64,000 bases of DNA from GWA2-66-18 sp964537395 (GCA_964537395.1 CAZIBN010000005.1:6038-70037), one strand, 5' to 3'. Shown: positions 44,877 to 52,750, counted from the stretch's first letter. Program-made: numbers and translations. Notes: generated from the sequence alone by a model not told the origin.

Positions 44877-45746
44877 ATGCGCTTCATTTTTTCTTTGCTC
44901 GCGGCATGCCAGGTCTACGCCGCACCGAAGACCATCTATCAGTGGGATCATCAGGGCGTCGCTCACTTCAGCAGCACGCCGCGGCCCAAGGGCTACTACG
45001 GAGAAGCGCTCAAGGTGGGCGCCGTGACCGCCCGGGTCATGAGGCCGAATGACAAGCTGCTCGGCAAGCTTCCCGCCGTCGTCGTCGTCGGCTTCGAGCC
45101 GCCGGAACCGGCGCGACCGGCGGTGCTGGCGTACTTCAAGGCTCCGTATGAGCCGCTCCTTTCCGAGACGGCCTGGGGCATGCTCAAGGACGCCGGCAGG
45201 CTCAAGAGCGCCGCGCGCGAGACCTCCGAGGCCGTCGCCGGGATCGCCGCGGCTCTGCGCGCCCGGCCCGACGTCGAAGGCGGCCGGGTTTGCGTAGCGG
45301 GCGTCGGCTCCGGAGTCCCGTTTGCCCTGCGCGCCGCCGCCGACGATCCCTCGATCTCCTGTCTCATCCTCGTCCAAGGCTTCGACAACGTCGCCGAGGC
45401 CATGGCGCATCGCCTTCGCTCTCAGGGCAGCTGGAGGCCGACCGCCTGGCTGGTCTCGCGGCTGCTGAGTATCTTCGTCCGCCCTCCGCAACCCCTGCGG
45501 GAGATCGCCCGCCTGCGCAAGGACCTGCCCGTGCTCTTCTTGGAGGCCCAAGACGAGGTCTATGTCCCGGCCTCAGCGAGGGAAGGCCTCTGGGAAGGCC
45601 TCAAGAACGCGGGCATCCAGGCGGACCGCGTGACGCTCAAGGGACGGGGCGATCTGGGCGCGCCGCCGGCGCCCCTGCTGAAAGAGGCTTCCGAGACCGT
45701 CGGAGCCTGGCTGGCGAAGACGCGCCAGAATATCGCCAGGAAGTAA
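44877..45746 (+). CDS. Secreted protein with DUF4124-like N-terminus and alpha/beta-hydrolase-like body
   Basis: 289 residues. Signal-like MRFIFSLLAACQVYA; then TIYQWDHQGVAHFSSTPRP, close to the DUF4124 pattern (Tyr-x-Trp ... Gly-x-x-His-Phe-Ser). The remainder looks like a dienelactone-hydrolase-type alpha/beta fold with a nucleophile-elbow region CVAGVGSGVPFALRAA near residue 140 and LPVLFLEAQDEVYVP near 222, where the acid residue would lie. The substrate is unknown. It is flanked by repeat copies B and C. Confidence 0.75.
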   Translation: MRFIFSLLAACQVYAAPKTIYQWDHQGVAHFSSTPRPKGYYGEALKVGAVTARVMRPNDKLLGKLPAVVVVGFEPPEPARPAVLAYFKAPYEPLLSETAWGMLKDAGRLKSAARETSEAVAGIAAALRARPDVEGGRVCVAGVGSGVPFALRAAADDPSISCLILVQGFDNVAEAMAHRLRSQGSWRPTAWLVSRLLSIFVRPPQPLREIARLRKDLPVLFLEAQDEVYVPASAREGLWEGLKNAGIQADRVTLKGRGDLGAPPAPLLKEASETVGAWLAKTRQNIARK

Positions 45747-45808
45747 GCTGGAAAAAGTCGCCGTGCGGGTCCCGATCCTCGCTGAAGCGCGGGTTGCTCT
45801 GGTTTTGA

Positions 45809-45915
45809 GCCCGAAGCCAGGTTCTGATATTGTCGGTTTCGGGCAGCCAATCTCGACGTGAACTCGCACCGGTGCGAGTCAAAAAGCCCTCCAGCGATGG
45901 AGGGCTTTCTTGTTT
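45809..45915 (+). repeat. tRNA/terminator-associated repeat, copy C (most complete)
   Basis: A 7-bp stem GCCCGAA / TTCGGGC (45809-45815 with 45838-45844) encloses AGGTTCTGATATTG and is followed at once by AGCCAATCTCGACGTGAACT. Next comes an 18-bp palindrome ACTCGCACC/GGTGCGAGT (45862-45879), then a terminator with 11-bp stem and GCGA loop (45883-45908) and a T-rich run. The stem closing just before AGCCA resembles a tRNA acceptor end, but no D or anticodon arm is present. Confidence 0.8.
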
Positions 45916-46004
45916 TCCGGTGTGCGGCGGCCGGGGATGGGCTCAGCGCCCTTCGCGCCACGGCGGTACTTGGTCGGTGTTGTGGTCGCGCCGCTCAATT
46001 TCAC

Positions 46005-46010
46005 TAAAAT
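46005..46010 (+). promoter_or_regulatory. -10 hexamer of the 46017 gene
   Basis: TAAAAT ends 6 nt before the TTG at 46017, supporting both the start codon choice and a leaderless transcript. Confidence 0.5.
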
Positions 46011-46016
46011 AGCCGC

Positions 46017-46454
46017 TTGGACCTCTCTGGCTGGAACATCGACCTTCGCGTGCTCTATGGGGCCTCCGGATGGAAGAGGCGCTCTCGGTTTCATCTGCAT
46101 GAGCGTCTCTATGAGTCGCCCAATTCTTCCTGCGCCGCGCTCTTCTTCGGCATCTGTGAAGTCGGGGTCAACAAGCAGATCGCGACTGTCGCCTTGTTTC
46201 AGGAGAAGTCCGCTCCGCGCATGGCCTGGAACTCCGGCCGGAGGCAGTTCTGGTTCGAAGGAGCCCCGGATGAGCCGGTCGCATTCGCCGCAGACGGAGG
46301 AACGGCCGAGCTATACGAGTACATTTGCGGATGGGACGGAAGGCAGGACTATCGCCGGCGCATCCTCAAGCTAAAGGAGGGGAGACTCGCGCCGCCTCCC
46401 TTCACGCACGGCCTATGGGAGCGGCTATTTGACCGACTTCGCCTCGGCTTTTGA
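46017..46454 (+). CDS. Hypothetical protein
   Basis: 145 residues starting with TTG. The composition (Trp, Tyr, Phe and Cys spread along the chain, e.g. LDLSGWNIDLRVLYGASGWK and ELYEYICGWDGRQDYRRRI) reads as a real soluble protein, whereas the other frame over this stretch (45910-46374) is Ser/Arg-rich and looks spurious. No family recognised. It has no signal peptide, unlike its neighbours. Confidence 0.6.
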   Translation: MDLSGWNIDLRVLYGASGWKRRSRFHLHERLYESPNSSCAALFFGICEVGVNKQIATVALFQEKSAPRMAWNSGRRQFWFEGAPDEPVAFAADGGTAELYEYICGWDGRQDYRRRILKLKEGRLAPPPFTHGLWERLFDRLRLGF

Positions 46455-46582
46455 GATTGGCTGCACCTCGAACTAATAGAATGTGGCATGGACATGAAGT
46501 TTCATAACCGCATGCTGTTGACTGGCTGTTCTGTGGAAATCCAAGTTCTGAAGTCATCTGGCCAGGGACCCCGCTTCCCATC

Positions 46583-47254
46583 GTGAAAAGTCGCGCACGA
46601 CGAGCCGCGGCGTTGCTGGGCCTTCTCGTGGTCGCGTGTCCGCCGCCGTCGGCCGGCATCACCCCGAAGAGCGCCCTGAAGCCGTTCATTCACTCCCGCA
46701 CGGAGTGGCGCGCGGAAAACGCGAAGACAATCCCGCTCGACCAGGCCAAGAATCGCATCGTCGTACATCACACGGCGCATTTCGTGACCAACACCGTCAT
46801 GGCGATCGGAACGAATAAAGCGAGCTGGAACGCCGCCGTCGCTCATGTCCACCAAGCGCAGGACCTGCACAAGCGTGTCCGGGGCTGGAGCGACGTCGGA
46901 TACCACTACATGATCGACTGGAAAGGACGAATCTTCCAAGGGCGTCCGGTCGACCGGCTCGGCGCCCATACGGAAGGAAACAATCGCGGCAGCATCGGCG
47001 TAGTGCTGCTCGGAGACTTTTCGCGCCAGCGGCCGCCATTGGAGCAAGTCGCCAGCTTGAAGACCCTGATGCGTTGGCTCATCTCCGTCCATGGCATCTC
47101 GCCGAAGCGCATCCAGGGGCATCATCAATTCAAATACACGCTTTGCCCGGGGAAAAGCCTCGATGATCCTTCGGACCCCCGCTCCCCTCTCCGATCGATC
47201 CAGGCGCAGCTCATCATCGAGGGGCTGGACGTGCCCAGCATTAGTCGGAAGTGA
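46583..47254 (+). CDS. N-acetylmuramoyl-L-alanine amidase (amidase_2/PGRP type)
   Basis: 223 residues from GTG at 46583. An Arg-rich signal region with LLGLLVVACPPPSAG (possible lipoprotein Cys) leads into the zinc amidase domain: NRIVVHHTAH gives the first His, VGYHYMIDWKGRIFQGRP and HTEGNNRGSIGVVLLGDF are typical, and GHHQFKYTLCPGK near residue 180 supplies the second His, the Lys and the Cys. It cleaves the stem peptide from muramic acid in peptidoglycan. Repeat copy D follows 70 nt downstream. Confidence 0.92.
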   Translation: MKSRARRAAALLGLLVVACPPPSAGITPKSALKPFIHSRTEWRAENAKTIPLDQAKNRIVVHHTAHFVTNTVMAIGTNKASWNAAVAHVHQAQDLHKRVRGWSDVGYHYMIDWKGRIFQGRPVDRLGAHTEGNNRGSIGVVLLGDFSRQRPPLEQVASLKTLMRWLISVHGISPKRIQGHHQFKYTLCPGKSLDDPSDPRSPLRSIQAQLIIEGLDVPSISRK

Positions 47255-47326
47255 TCACGTAAACAATGTCGTTGAAGCGACGAGAACAGGAGGAATCCCG
47301 GCGGTGTCCGGACTGGCCGCTTAGTC

Positions 47327-47420
47327 AAGTTCTGATACTGCTAATGACAGGCAGCCAATCTCGACGCAACTATCCTCAAGGATAGTCGAAGCCCTCCAGC
47401 GATGGAGGGCTTTTCATTTC
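47327..47420 (+). repeat. tRNA/terminator-associated repeat, copy D
   Basis: Core AAGTTCTGATACTGCTAATG and GGCAGCCAATCTCGACG, then hairpin ACTATCCT-CA-AGGATAGT (47369-47386), then the terminator AAGCCCTCCA-GCGA-TGGAGGGCTT (47389-47412). It lies in the 182-nt space between the amidase gene and the convergent broken membrane gene, where it can serve as terminator. Confidence 0.8.
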
Positions 47421-47436
47421 CTGATTCCAGGGGCGT

Positions 47437-47770
47437 TTATTCTTGTCTCGAGACGGTTCGAATGCGCCCGGATTTGAGCAGCCATGCCAAGCATGCCGCG
47501 AACACCAGATCGAACATCATGCAGAAGTCCGGCCACCAGACGGGCACGCCCGGATTCGAGATGAACTTGCCGTGGGCCAGGTCGAATAGGCCGTGAGCCG
47601 CGAGGGCGAGCGCGACGATCCACAGCGACGATCGAAAGCCGAGCGCTGCGGCCGCGATGAACGCCGCGCCGACCGCCGCCTCGAGCGCGCTCGCGGTCCA
47701 GGCCGACGCCCGCGGCCAATAGCCCCGCCGCGAGCGCGAGAATCGTCCCGATGAGTATCGCCATGTTCAT
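47437..47770 (-). pseudogene. Broken small membrane protein gene downstream of copA
   Basis: The start frame at 47770 encodes MNMAILIGTILALAAGLLA and then turns Arg-rich. A different frame picks up sensible membrane protein sequence (SALEAAVGAAFIAAAALGF, then HGLFDLAHGKFISNPGVPV, then WWPDFCMMFDLVFAACLAWL) and ends at 47437. The pieces belong together but are out of phase by one base. Compared with relatives as I remember them, a middle helix seems missing, so deletion plus frameshift is likely. The ATG overlaps the ATPase stop (ATGA), so it was once coupled. A sequencing error is the alternative. Confidence 0.65.
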
Positions 47771-50082
47771 AGCGCCGCCTTGCGAAGCCGCAGGGCGTTG
47801 GCGATCACGGAGACCGAGCTGACGCTCATCGCGGCGCTCGCGATCATCGGGCTGAGCAGGACGCCGAAGACGGGATACAGAATGCCGGCGGCGACCGGGA
47901 TGCCGAGCGCGTTATAGACGAAGGCGAGGAACAGGTTCTGCCGGATGTTGCGCATCGTCGCGCGGCTGAGGTCGCGCGCCCGCATGATCCCCTTCAGGTC
48001 GCCGCGCACCAAGGTGATGCCGGCGCTCTGGATGGCGATGTCGGTGCCGGTGCCCATGGCGATGCCGACATGCGCGAGTGCCAGTGCGGGGGCGTCGTTG
48101 ACGCCGTCGCCCGCCATGGCCACGCTCCGGCCTTCGGCGCGCAGGCGCTCGATGACGGCGCCCTTGTCGGCGGGCGACACCCCGGCGTGCACCTCCTCGA
48201 TACCCAGACGCCGCGCCACGGCTTCCGCGGTCGCCTTGTGATCGCCGGTGAGCATCACCAATCGCAGGCCGTCCGCGCGCAGCGAGCGGATCGCCTCCTC
48301 GGCGCCGGCCTTGAGGGAGTCGGCCACGCCCAGCACGGCGGCGGCCTTCCCGTCGACGGCGACGAAGAGCGCGGTCATGCCTTCCGAGCGTAAGGTGTCC
48401 GCCCGGACCGCGAGGTCCCCAAGCATGACGCCGCGCGCCGTCAGCAGAGCGGCGTTGCCCACGAGCACCTTCCGCCCCCCGACGGTTCCCGCGATGCCCT
48501 GACCCGTCACCGATCCGAAATGCTCCGCGTCAGGAACCTCGCCGGCGCCTCGCTCCGCGGCGCCGGCCAGCACGGCCGCGGCGAGAGAATGCTCGCTCGA
48601 CTTCTCCAGCGCGGCGGCCAGGCGGAGCACGGAAGCCTCCTGGAATCCCTCCGCCAACACGACCGCGGTCAGGCGCGGGCGGCCCTCGGTGAGCGTGCCC
48701 GTCTTATCGAACACCAAGGTGTCGACCTTTTCCAGGGTCTCGAGCGCCTCGGCGCTGCGGACCAGCACACCGGCCTGCGCGCCGCGTCCCGTGGCGACCA
48801 TGATGGACATGGGCGTGGCCAGGCCCAGGGCGCAGGGGCAGGCGATGATGAGGACGGCGACGGCGTTGACCAAGGCGTACGCCGCGGCGGGCTCGGGGCC
48901 GAAGACCGCCCAAGCGATCGCAGTGACGATGGCGGTGATGATGACGGCCGGGACGAACCAGCTTGAGACGAGATCGGCGAGGCGCTGGATCGGGGCGCGG
49001 CTTCTCTGCGCCTGAGAGACGAGCATGACGATCTGCGCCAGCATCGTCGCGGCGCCGACGCCGCGGGCTTCCATTATGAAGCTTCCGGTCTGATTGGTCG
49101 TGCCCGCGTTCACGCGATCGCCGGGGGCCTTCTCCACGGGCAGCGGCTCGCCGGTCAGCATCGACTCATCGACGGCGCTTCCTCCGCTCAAGACCGTGCC
49201 GTCCACCGGTACGCGGCTTCCCGGGAGTACGCGTAGGTGATCGCCAACGGCGACGCCGTCGAGAGGGATCTCTTCCTCGGAGCCGTCCGCTCGGACGCGG
49301 CGCGTCGTCTTCGGGGCGAGCTGGAGCAAAGACTTGATCGCGAGGCTCGTCTGGCCGCGCGCCTGCAGCTCAAGGATCTGTCCGAGGAGGACCAAGGTCA
49401 CGATGGTCGCGGCGGCTTCGAAGTACACCTGGACGCCGTTGTGGCCTGAGAACGCGGCGGGGATGAGGCCGGGTGCTATGGTCGCGAACACGCTATAGGC
49501 GAAGGCGGTGCCCGTGCCCAAGGCGATGAGGGTGAACATGTTGAGGTTCCGGGATTTGAGCGACGCCAGGCCTCGCCGGAAGAAGGACGCGCCTCCCCAC
49601 AGCACGACCGGCGTCGCGAGCGCGAACTGAAGCCAGTTCATGGCTCCGGACGGCAGCACGCGGTGAAAGAACATGGGCGAGAACATCTCGCCCATGGCCA
49701 AGCCGAGCAGAGGCACGGTCAGCGCCGCGCTCCACTTGAGGCGCCGGCGGTTGTCGTCGAGTTCGGGCGTCGCCTCGTCCTCGGCGGAGGGCGCGAGCGG
49801 CTCGAGGTCCATGCCGCAGATCGGGCAATCTCCCGGGCCTTCTTGCCGAATCTCGGGGTGCATGGGGCAGGTGTAGGTTCCCGCGCCGCCGGACGGGGGC
49901 GTCTTCCGGGGCGCCTCGTCTTCGTAGGCGGCGGGATCTTTCTGGAACCGGTCCCGGCAGGACAGGCTGCAGAAGTGGACGTCATGGCCGTCGTGGGTGA
50001 GCTTGGCCGCCGCGTCCGCGGGGTCGATGGTCATCCCGCAAACTGGATCCTTCACCGTCGCCGCATGCGTGTGAGCTTTCAT
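47767..50082 (-). CDS. copA: Copper-translocating P1B-type ATPase
   Basis: 771 residues. It starts with a YHS-type domain (KDPVCGMTIDPADAA and HFCSLSCRDRFQ) and a second Cys motif YTCPMHPEIRQEGPGDCPIC, instead of the usual CxxC HMA domains. The transport core has the CPC motif IIACPCALGLATP, phosphorylation site DKTGTLTEG, and GDGVNDAPALALAHVGIAMG. It exports copper (or silver) across the inner membrane using ATP. GGAGGAG precedes the ATG at 50082. The ECF sigma gene upstream probably controls it. Confidence 0.95.
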   Translation of the reverse strand: MKAHTHAATVKDPVCGMTIDPADAAAKLTHDGHDVHFCSLSCRDRFQKDPAAYEDEAPRKTPPSGGAGTYTCPMHPEIRQEGPGDCPICGMDLEPLAPSAEDEATPELDDNRRRLKWSAALTVPLLGLAMGEMFSPMFFHRVLPSGAMNWLQFALATPVVLWGGASFFRRGLASLKSRNLNMFTLIALGTGTAFAYSVFATIAPGLIPAAFSGHNGVQVYFEAAATIVTLVLLGQILELQARGQTSLAIKSLLQLAPKTTRRVRADGSEEEIPLDGVAVGDHLRVLPGSRVPVDGTVLSGGSAVDESMLTGEPLPVEKAPGDRVNAGTTNQTGSFIMEARGVGAATMLAQIVMLVSQAQRSRAPIQRLADLVSSWFVPAVIITAIVTAIAWAVFGPEPAAAYALVNAVAVLIIACPCALGLATPMSIMVATGRGAQAGVLVRSAEALETLEKVDTLVFDKTGTLTEGRPRLTAVVLAEGFQEASVLRLAAALEKSSEHSLAAAVLAGAAERGAGEVPDAEHFGSVTGQGIAGTVGGRKVLVGNAALLTARGVMLGDLAVRADTLRSEGMTALFVAVDGKAAAVLGVADSLKAGAEEAIRSLRADGLRLVMLTGDHKATAEAVARRLGIEEVHAGVSPADKGAVIERLRAEGRSVAMAGDGVNDAPALALAHVGIAMGTGTDIAIQSAGITLVRGDLKGIMRARDLSRATMRNIRQNLFLAFVYNALGIPVAAGILYPVFGVLLSPMIASAAMSVSSVSVIANALRLRKAAL

Positions 50083-50165
50083 GGTCTCCTCCTGATATCC
50101 GGGGCTTGGCCCGGCTTCACTGAGGGAGACGCATCAGCTTGCGGATGATTACAGTCGCGGTATGG

Positions 50166-50705
50166 CTATTTGCGGCAGGAGCAGTCGAGGCACCCATGGG
50201 CCGCGCAGGCGCCGCATGTCTGCAGGAGGCTGGCCTTAAGGGACTTCCGGGCGCGGTGCAAGCGCACCGTTGCGTTGTTGCGCGAGAGCCCCATCCGGCT
50301 CGCGAGCTTGGGAAGCGGCTCCTCGTCGAGCTCCACTTTCCGCAGGATATCACCATACTCGGGCTTCATCGTCGGGATGATGTCGTGCATGCAGCGGCAA
50401 ACGGCCTTCTCGAGGCGATCCTCGTCGCGCACGGACATCTTGGTCTCCCGCGCGGCGCGCCCTTCGGCGCCGACGCGCGCGGCCCTGCGGCGGTAATGAT
50501 CGGTCAAGGCGTTGCGCACGATGGAGTAGAACCACGCCCGGACGGAGCCTTCATCGCGCGGGCGGGCCCGGCTCTTCAGCCCTTTGACATAAGCGGCTTG
50601 AAGGACCTCTTCCGCCTCGTCGTCGCTGCCCAAGCGCGCTCGGAGAAACGCAAGGAAAGCGGCCCGGTTCTCGACGAGTTCAGAGGGTATCTGTTTGCGC
50701 GGCAT
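50166..50705 (-). CDS. ECF sigma factor with cysteine-rich C-terminal tail (CorE-like)
   Basis: 179 residues. Sigma2 around residues 20-90 (AFLAFLRARLGSDDEAEEVL and VRAWFYSIVRNALTDHYRRR) and sigma4 around 105-160 (LASRMGLSRNNATVRLHRAR). The last 20 residues carry a metal-binding-looking set, CGACAAHGCLDCSCRK. Copper-sensing CorE of Myxococcus has such a Cys-rich tail and no anti-sigma; here no anti-sigma gene is adjacent and a copA lies 83 nt downstream. Metal-gated activation of copA is the natural inference. Confidence 0.88.
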   Translation of the reverse strand: MPRKQIPSELVENRAAFLAFLRARLGSDDEAEEVLQAAYVKGLKSRARPRDEGSVRAWFYSIVRNALTDHYRRRAARVGAEGRAARETKMSVRDEDRLEKAVCRCMHDIIPTMKPEYGDILRKVELDEEPLPKLASRMGLSRNNATVRLHRARKSLKASLLQTCGACAAHGCLDCSCRK

Positions 50706-50710
50706 AGTCG

Positions 50711-50716
50711 AGGATA
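50711..50716 (-). promoter_or_regulatory. -10 hexamer of the ECF sigma gene
   Basis: TATCCT on the complement ends 5 nt before the ATG at 50705, predicting a leaderless mRNA. Confidence 0.45.
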
Positions 50717-50827
50717 CTCGAATTCCCGATCGGGCGCAATGATGGGCGGGTTAAGAGCCCCCGCTCCTCCTATGGTCGTAGACGAAAGCTTTGCGTGCGC
50801 GTCATTCGGGCTGCGCGCTCACCCTCC

Positions 50828-50833
50828 TATAAT
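50828..50833 (+). promoter_or_regulatory. -10 hexamer of the 50855 gene
   Basis: Consensus TATAAT, 21 nt before the ATG, with a weak -35 (TTCGGG at 50805). This gene has a leader carrying a strong Shine-Dalgarno AGGAGGTGG, unlike the leaderless genes nearby. Confidence 0.5.
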
Positions 50834-50854
50834 CTGGGCAATAGGAGGTGGACA

Positions 50855-51307
50855 ATGAAATCCATCAATAAGTCACTCATAGTCGCTGCCGTTATCAGCA
50901 CCGCGCTGTCGGCGGTCGTCTTCGCGCAGAACCCGGGCGGGCAGAATCCGGGAACCGGAGCGACGAGTGCGGATCCGTCGAACGAAACCGAGACGACGAA
51001 CGGGAGCGGCGCCCGCACTCAGTCCGACATGAACAGCTCCGTCGGCGGCCGACACGGTGTCAACACGAACGCGGAAATGAATACGATCCACAACTCGAAC
51101 GACACCTCGGTTCAGGATCGCGATATGTACCGAAAGGACACCGCGGGTGCCCGCGACCTCCAGCCCGGAAAAAAACGCTCCTTCTGGGACCGGGTTTTCG
51201 GTCGCAACAAGCATCTGGATGCCGATCAAAACCGAACGACGACCCGGCCTTCCGAAACCGACCCCACGGGCCGCCGCCAAGACAGCACGAGCGGTTACCA
51301 GCCCTGA
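50855..51307 (+). CDS. Secreted low-complexity hypothetical protein
   Basis: 150 residues. Signal peptide SLIVAAVISTALSAVVFAQ, then a hydrophilic, apparently disordered region rich in Asn, Thr, Ser, Gly and Asp (for example NPGGQNPGTGATSADPSNET), with one short aromatic patch KKRSFWDRVFGRNKHLD near residue 110. No Cys and no recognisable fold. AGGAGG lies 8 nt before the ATG at 50855. It stands alone, divergent from the sigma gene; strong signals suggest high expression. Function unknown. Confidence 0.8.
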   Translation: MKSINKSLIVAAVISTALSAVVFAQNPGGQNPGTGATSADPSNETETTNGSGARTQSDMNSSVGGRHGVNTNAEMNTIHNSNDTSVQDRDMYRKDTAGARDLQPGKKRSFWDRVFGRNKHLDADQNRTTTRPSETDPTGRRQDSTSGYQP

Positions 51308-51313
51308 CTCACA

Positions 51314-51349
51314 GGGCGCCTCCATGACCATATAGGTCTGGGGGCGCCC
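51314..51349 (+). terminator. Hairpin after the 50855 gene
   Basis: GGGCGCC pairs with GGCGCCC around an inner GACC/GGTC hairpin, beginning 6 nt after the stop. No T-run follows, so terminator function is probable but not certain. Confidence 0.45.
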
Positions 51350-51370
51350 ATCTCGGGAGGGTGATGCCGT

Positions 51371-51455
51371 AAGAAAGTGCTAAAGCCGTCATAGAAGGGC
51401 CGCCAAATCTCGACGTGAACTATCCGCAAGGATATCCGAAAGCCCTCCAGCGGCC
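51371..51455 (+). repeat. tRNA/terminator-associated repeat, copy E (terminator truncated)
   Basis: Core AAGTGCTAAAG ... GGGCCGCCAAATCTCGACG, then TGAAC and hairpin TATCC-GCAA-GGATA (51421-51434), then AAAGCCCTCCAGCG, where the terminator breaks off after its left arm. It lies between the convergent genes ending at 51307 and 51468. Confidence 0.7.
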
Positions 51456-51467
51456 GATAGCGTCGGC

Positions 51468-51887
51468 TCAGCGGTTGCAGTTGGCCCACAATAAGGGTGC
51501 GCCCGAAGGGGAGATCCCTTGTCCCGTCGCCTCGCCTGTGATGAACACTTCGAAGCGGCGCTGGGACGTCACCGTCGTGAGGCGTCCGTTGAGGTCTTCA
51601 TCCACCTTCAGGGCGCCGAGGTTCTGCGGCGTCGCGTCCTTGTCCGTCTTCATCCAGACGACATAGACGGCCGCCGGCGGCGTCAGGCGGTCGGGGTTCG
51701 CCAGATGCTTCACCTTCAGGTCGATGCTCGTGTTGTCGTTGGCGGCCTTGTCGCAAAGGAGGGTGCCTTCGGCGGCCGGCAACGACGAACTCGCCGAGAG
51801 CTTCTCCGCGCCCGCGCAACCCGCGACGAACGCGGCCGCGCCGGCGGCTAGTATCAAGATGGGGATCAGGCTCATTTGCTTCTTCAT
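51468..51887 (-). CDS. Hypothetical lipoprotein
   Basis: 139 residues starting at 51887 with AGGAGGAG upstream. The lipoprotein signal MKKQMSLIPILILAAGAAAF ends in VAGC. The mature domain has beta-like repeats (TPPAAVYVVWMKTDKD and RRFEVFITGEA), reminiscent of small anti-sigma-linked or CARDB-like folds, but I cannot name a family. Two Cys near the ends (LLCDK, WANCNR) may pair. It is convergent with the 50855 gene. Confidence 0.75.
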   Translation of the reverse strand: MKKQMSLIPILILAAGAAAFVAGCAGAEKLSASSSLPAAEGTLLCDKAANDNTSIDLKVKHLANPDRLTPPAAVYVVWMKTDKDATPQNLGALKVDEDLNGRLTTVTSQRRFEVFITGEATGQGISPSGAPLLWANCNR

Positions 51888-52078
51888 GGGGGCTCCTCCT
51901 GTCATTCCGGATCTTCCGTCGGGCGCGAATCTAACAAGAATCGCGGGAGCGGGCTATCGCGGCTGTGTAAGCCTTTTGTGTGGCCCGCCCCGCAATAAAA
52001 GACTTGCGCGCCCGCTATGGGCCGGCCGCTCGAGTCTGCCTATCCTGAGTCATCAGCCGAATATCCCGAGGAGGCGCT

Positions 52079-52483
52079 ATGAGAACCCATCTGATCCCGA
52101 AGACCACGACGCGCGTCGAAGAAGCGACGGCGCCTTATATCAACGAACGCATCCACCAGGCCATGTCCCGCCGGATCGATTCCTATCGCGATGCGGACGA
52201 GGCGCGCATCACGCTGCGGCTCGATGAGCTTGAACGGGAATGGGACATGGAAAGGACCTTGGAGGCCAACGCCTCCGTCGTGATGTTGGTGACGCTGGCG
52301 CTGGCAAAGACCGTCAACAAGAAGTGGTATGTGCTGCCGGCGGTGGTCGCGGGATTCCTGTTCCAGCACGCCGTCCAGGGCTGGTGCCCGCCTATGGCCG
52401 TGTTCCGGCGTCTCGGTGTCCGCACGGCGCGCGAGATCGACGAGGAGAAGCAGGCGCTGCGGGCCATCCTTTGGGAGCGTTGA
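52079..52483 (+). CDS. DUF2892-like inner membrane protein
   Basis: 134 residues. A charged helical N-terminus (about 65 residues, with ERIHQAMSRRIDSYRDADEA) precedes a DUF2892-like part: two hydrophobic helices (SVVMLVTLALAKTV and VLPAVVAGFLFQHAV) ending in GWCPPMAVFRRLGVRTAREI, the usual GWCP motif. The function of the family is unknown; members often sit with rhodanese or stress genes. GAGGAGG precedes the ATG. Confidence 0.82.
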   Translation: MRTHLIPKTTTRVEEATAPYINERIHQAMSRRIDSYRDADEARITLRLDELEREWDMERTLEANASVVMLVTLALAKTVNKKWYVLPAVVAGFLFQHAVQGWCPPMAVFRRLGVRTAREIDEEKQALRAILWER

Positions 52484-52502
52484 GCCGGCGCTCGTAGCCG
52501 GG

Positions 52503-52528
52503 GGGGGCCCGCCGGATGGCGGGCCCCC
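52503..52528. terminator. GC-rich hairpin after the DUF2892-like gene
   Basis: An 11-bp stem GGGGGCCCGCC / GGCGGGCCCCC with loop GGAT, 20 nt after the stop at 52483 and 15 nt before the convergent small gene. It can terminate both. No T-run. Confidence 0.6.
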
Positions 52529-52543
52529 GGAGGTTGAGCAGAC

Positions 52544-52750
52544 CTAGGCCAATTCGCGGTTGAGCTTCGGGCTGACCTTGCCCGCGGCTCTTGCGATCTT
52601 GCGGCGCGTGCTGGGTATCGCGCCGTCGCCGGGGAAGGACGCCGCCGACAGATTCCGTGCCCCCGAGGTGGACGTCGTGCTCGTCTGATGCGCCTTGCTG
52701 CTGCGGCGGACGATCCGTCCCGCGAGACCGCGTCGTTTTGAGATAGTCAT
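52544..52750 (-). CDS. Small basic hypothetical protein
   Basis: 68 residues, rich in Arg, Lys, Ser and Thr (MTISKRRGLAGRIVRRSSKA), with no hydrophobic segment. The reason to call it is a strong AGGAGG 5 nt before the ATG and a hairpin after the stop; composition alone would not be convincing. No family recognised; a nucleic-acid-binding or disordered protein is possible. Confidence 0.45.
   Translation of the reverse strand: MTISKRRGLAGRIVRRSSKAHQTSTTSTSGARNLSAASFPGDGAIPSTRRKIARAAGKVSPKLNRELA

Noticed and set aside
45809..45849. A second tRNA gene at repeat copy C
   Set aside because: Only an acceptor-like stem and the AGCCA end are present; there is no D arm, anticodon arm or proper T loop within the enclosed 22 nt.
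45910..46374. Alternative coding frame over the 46017 gene
   Set aside because: Ser/Arg/Pro-rich low-complexity translation, whereas the 46017 frame has balanced composition and a -10 hexamer at the right distance.
43415..51455. Integron cassette array with the repeats as attC sites
   Set aside because: Genes between copies lie on both strands, several are long operon genes (copA, sigma), there is no integron integrase, and the repeats end in a terminator rather than an R'/L' box pair.
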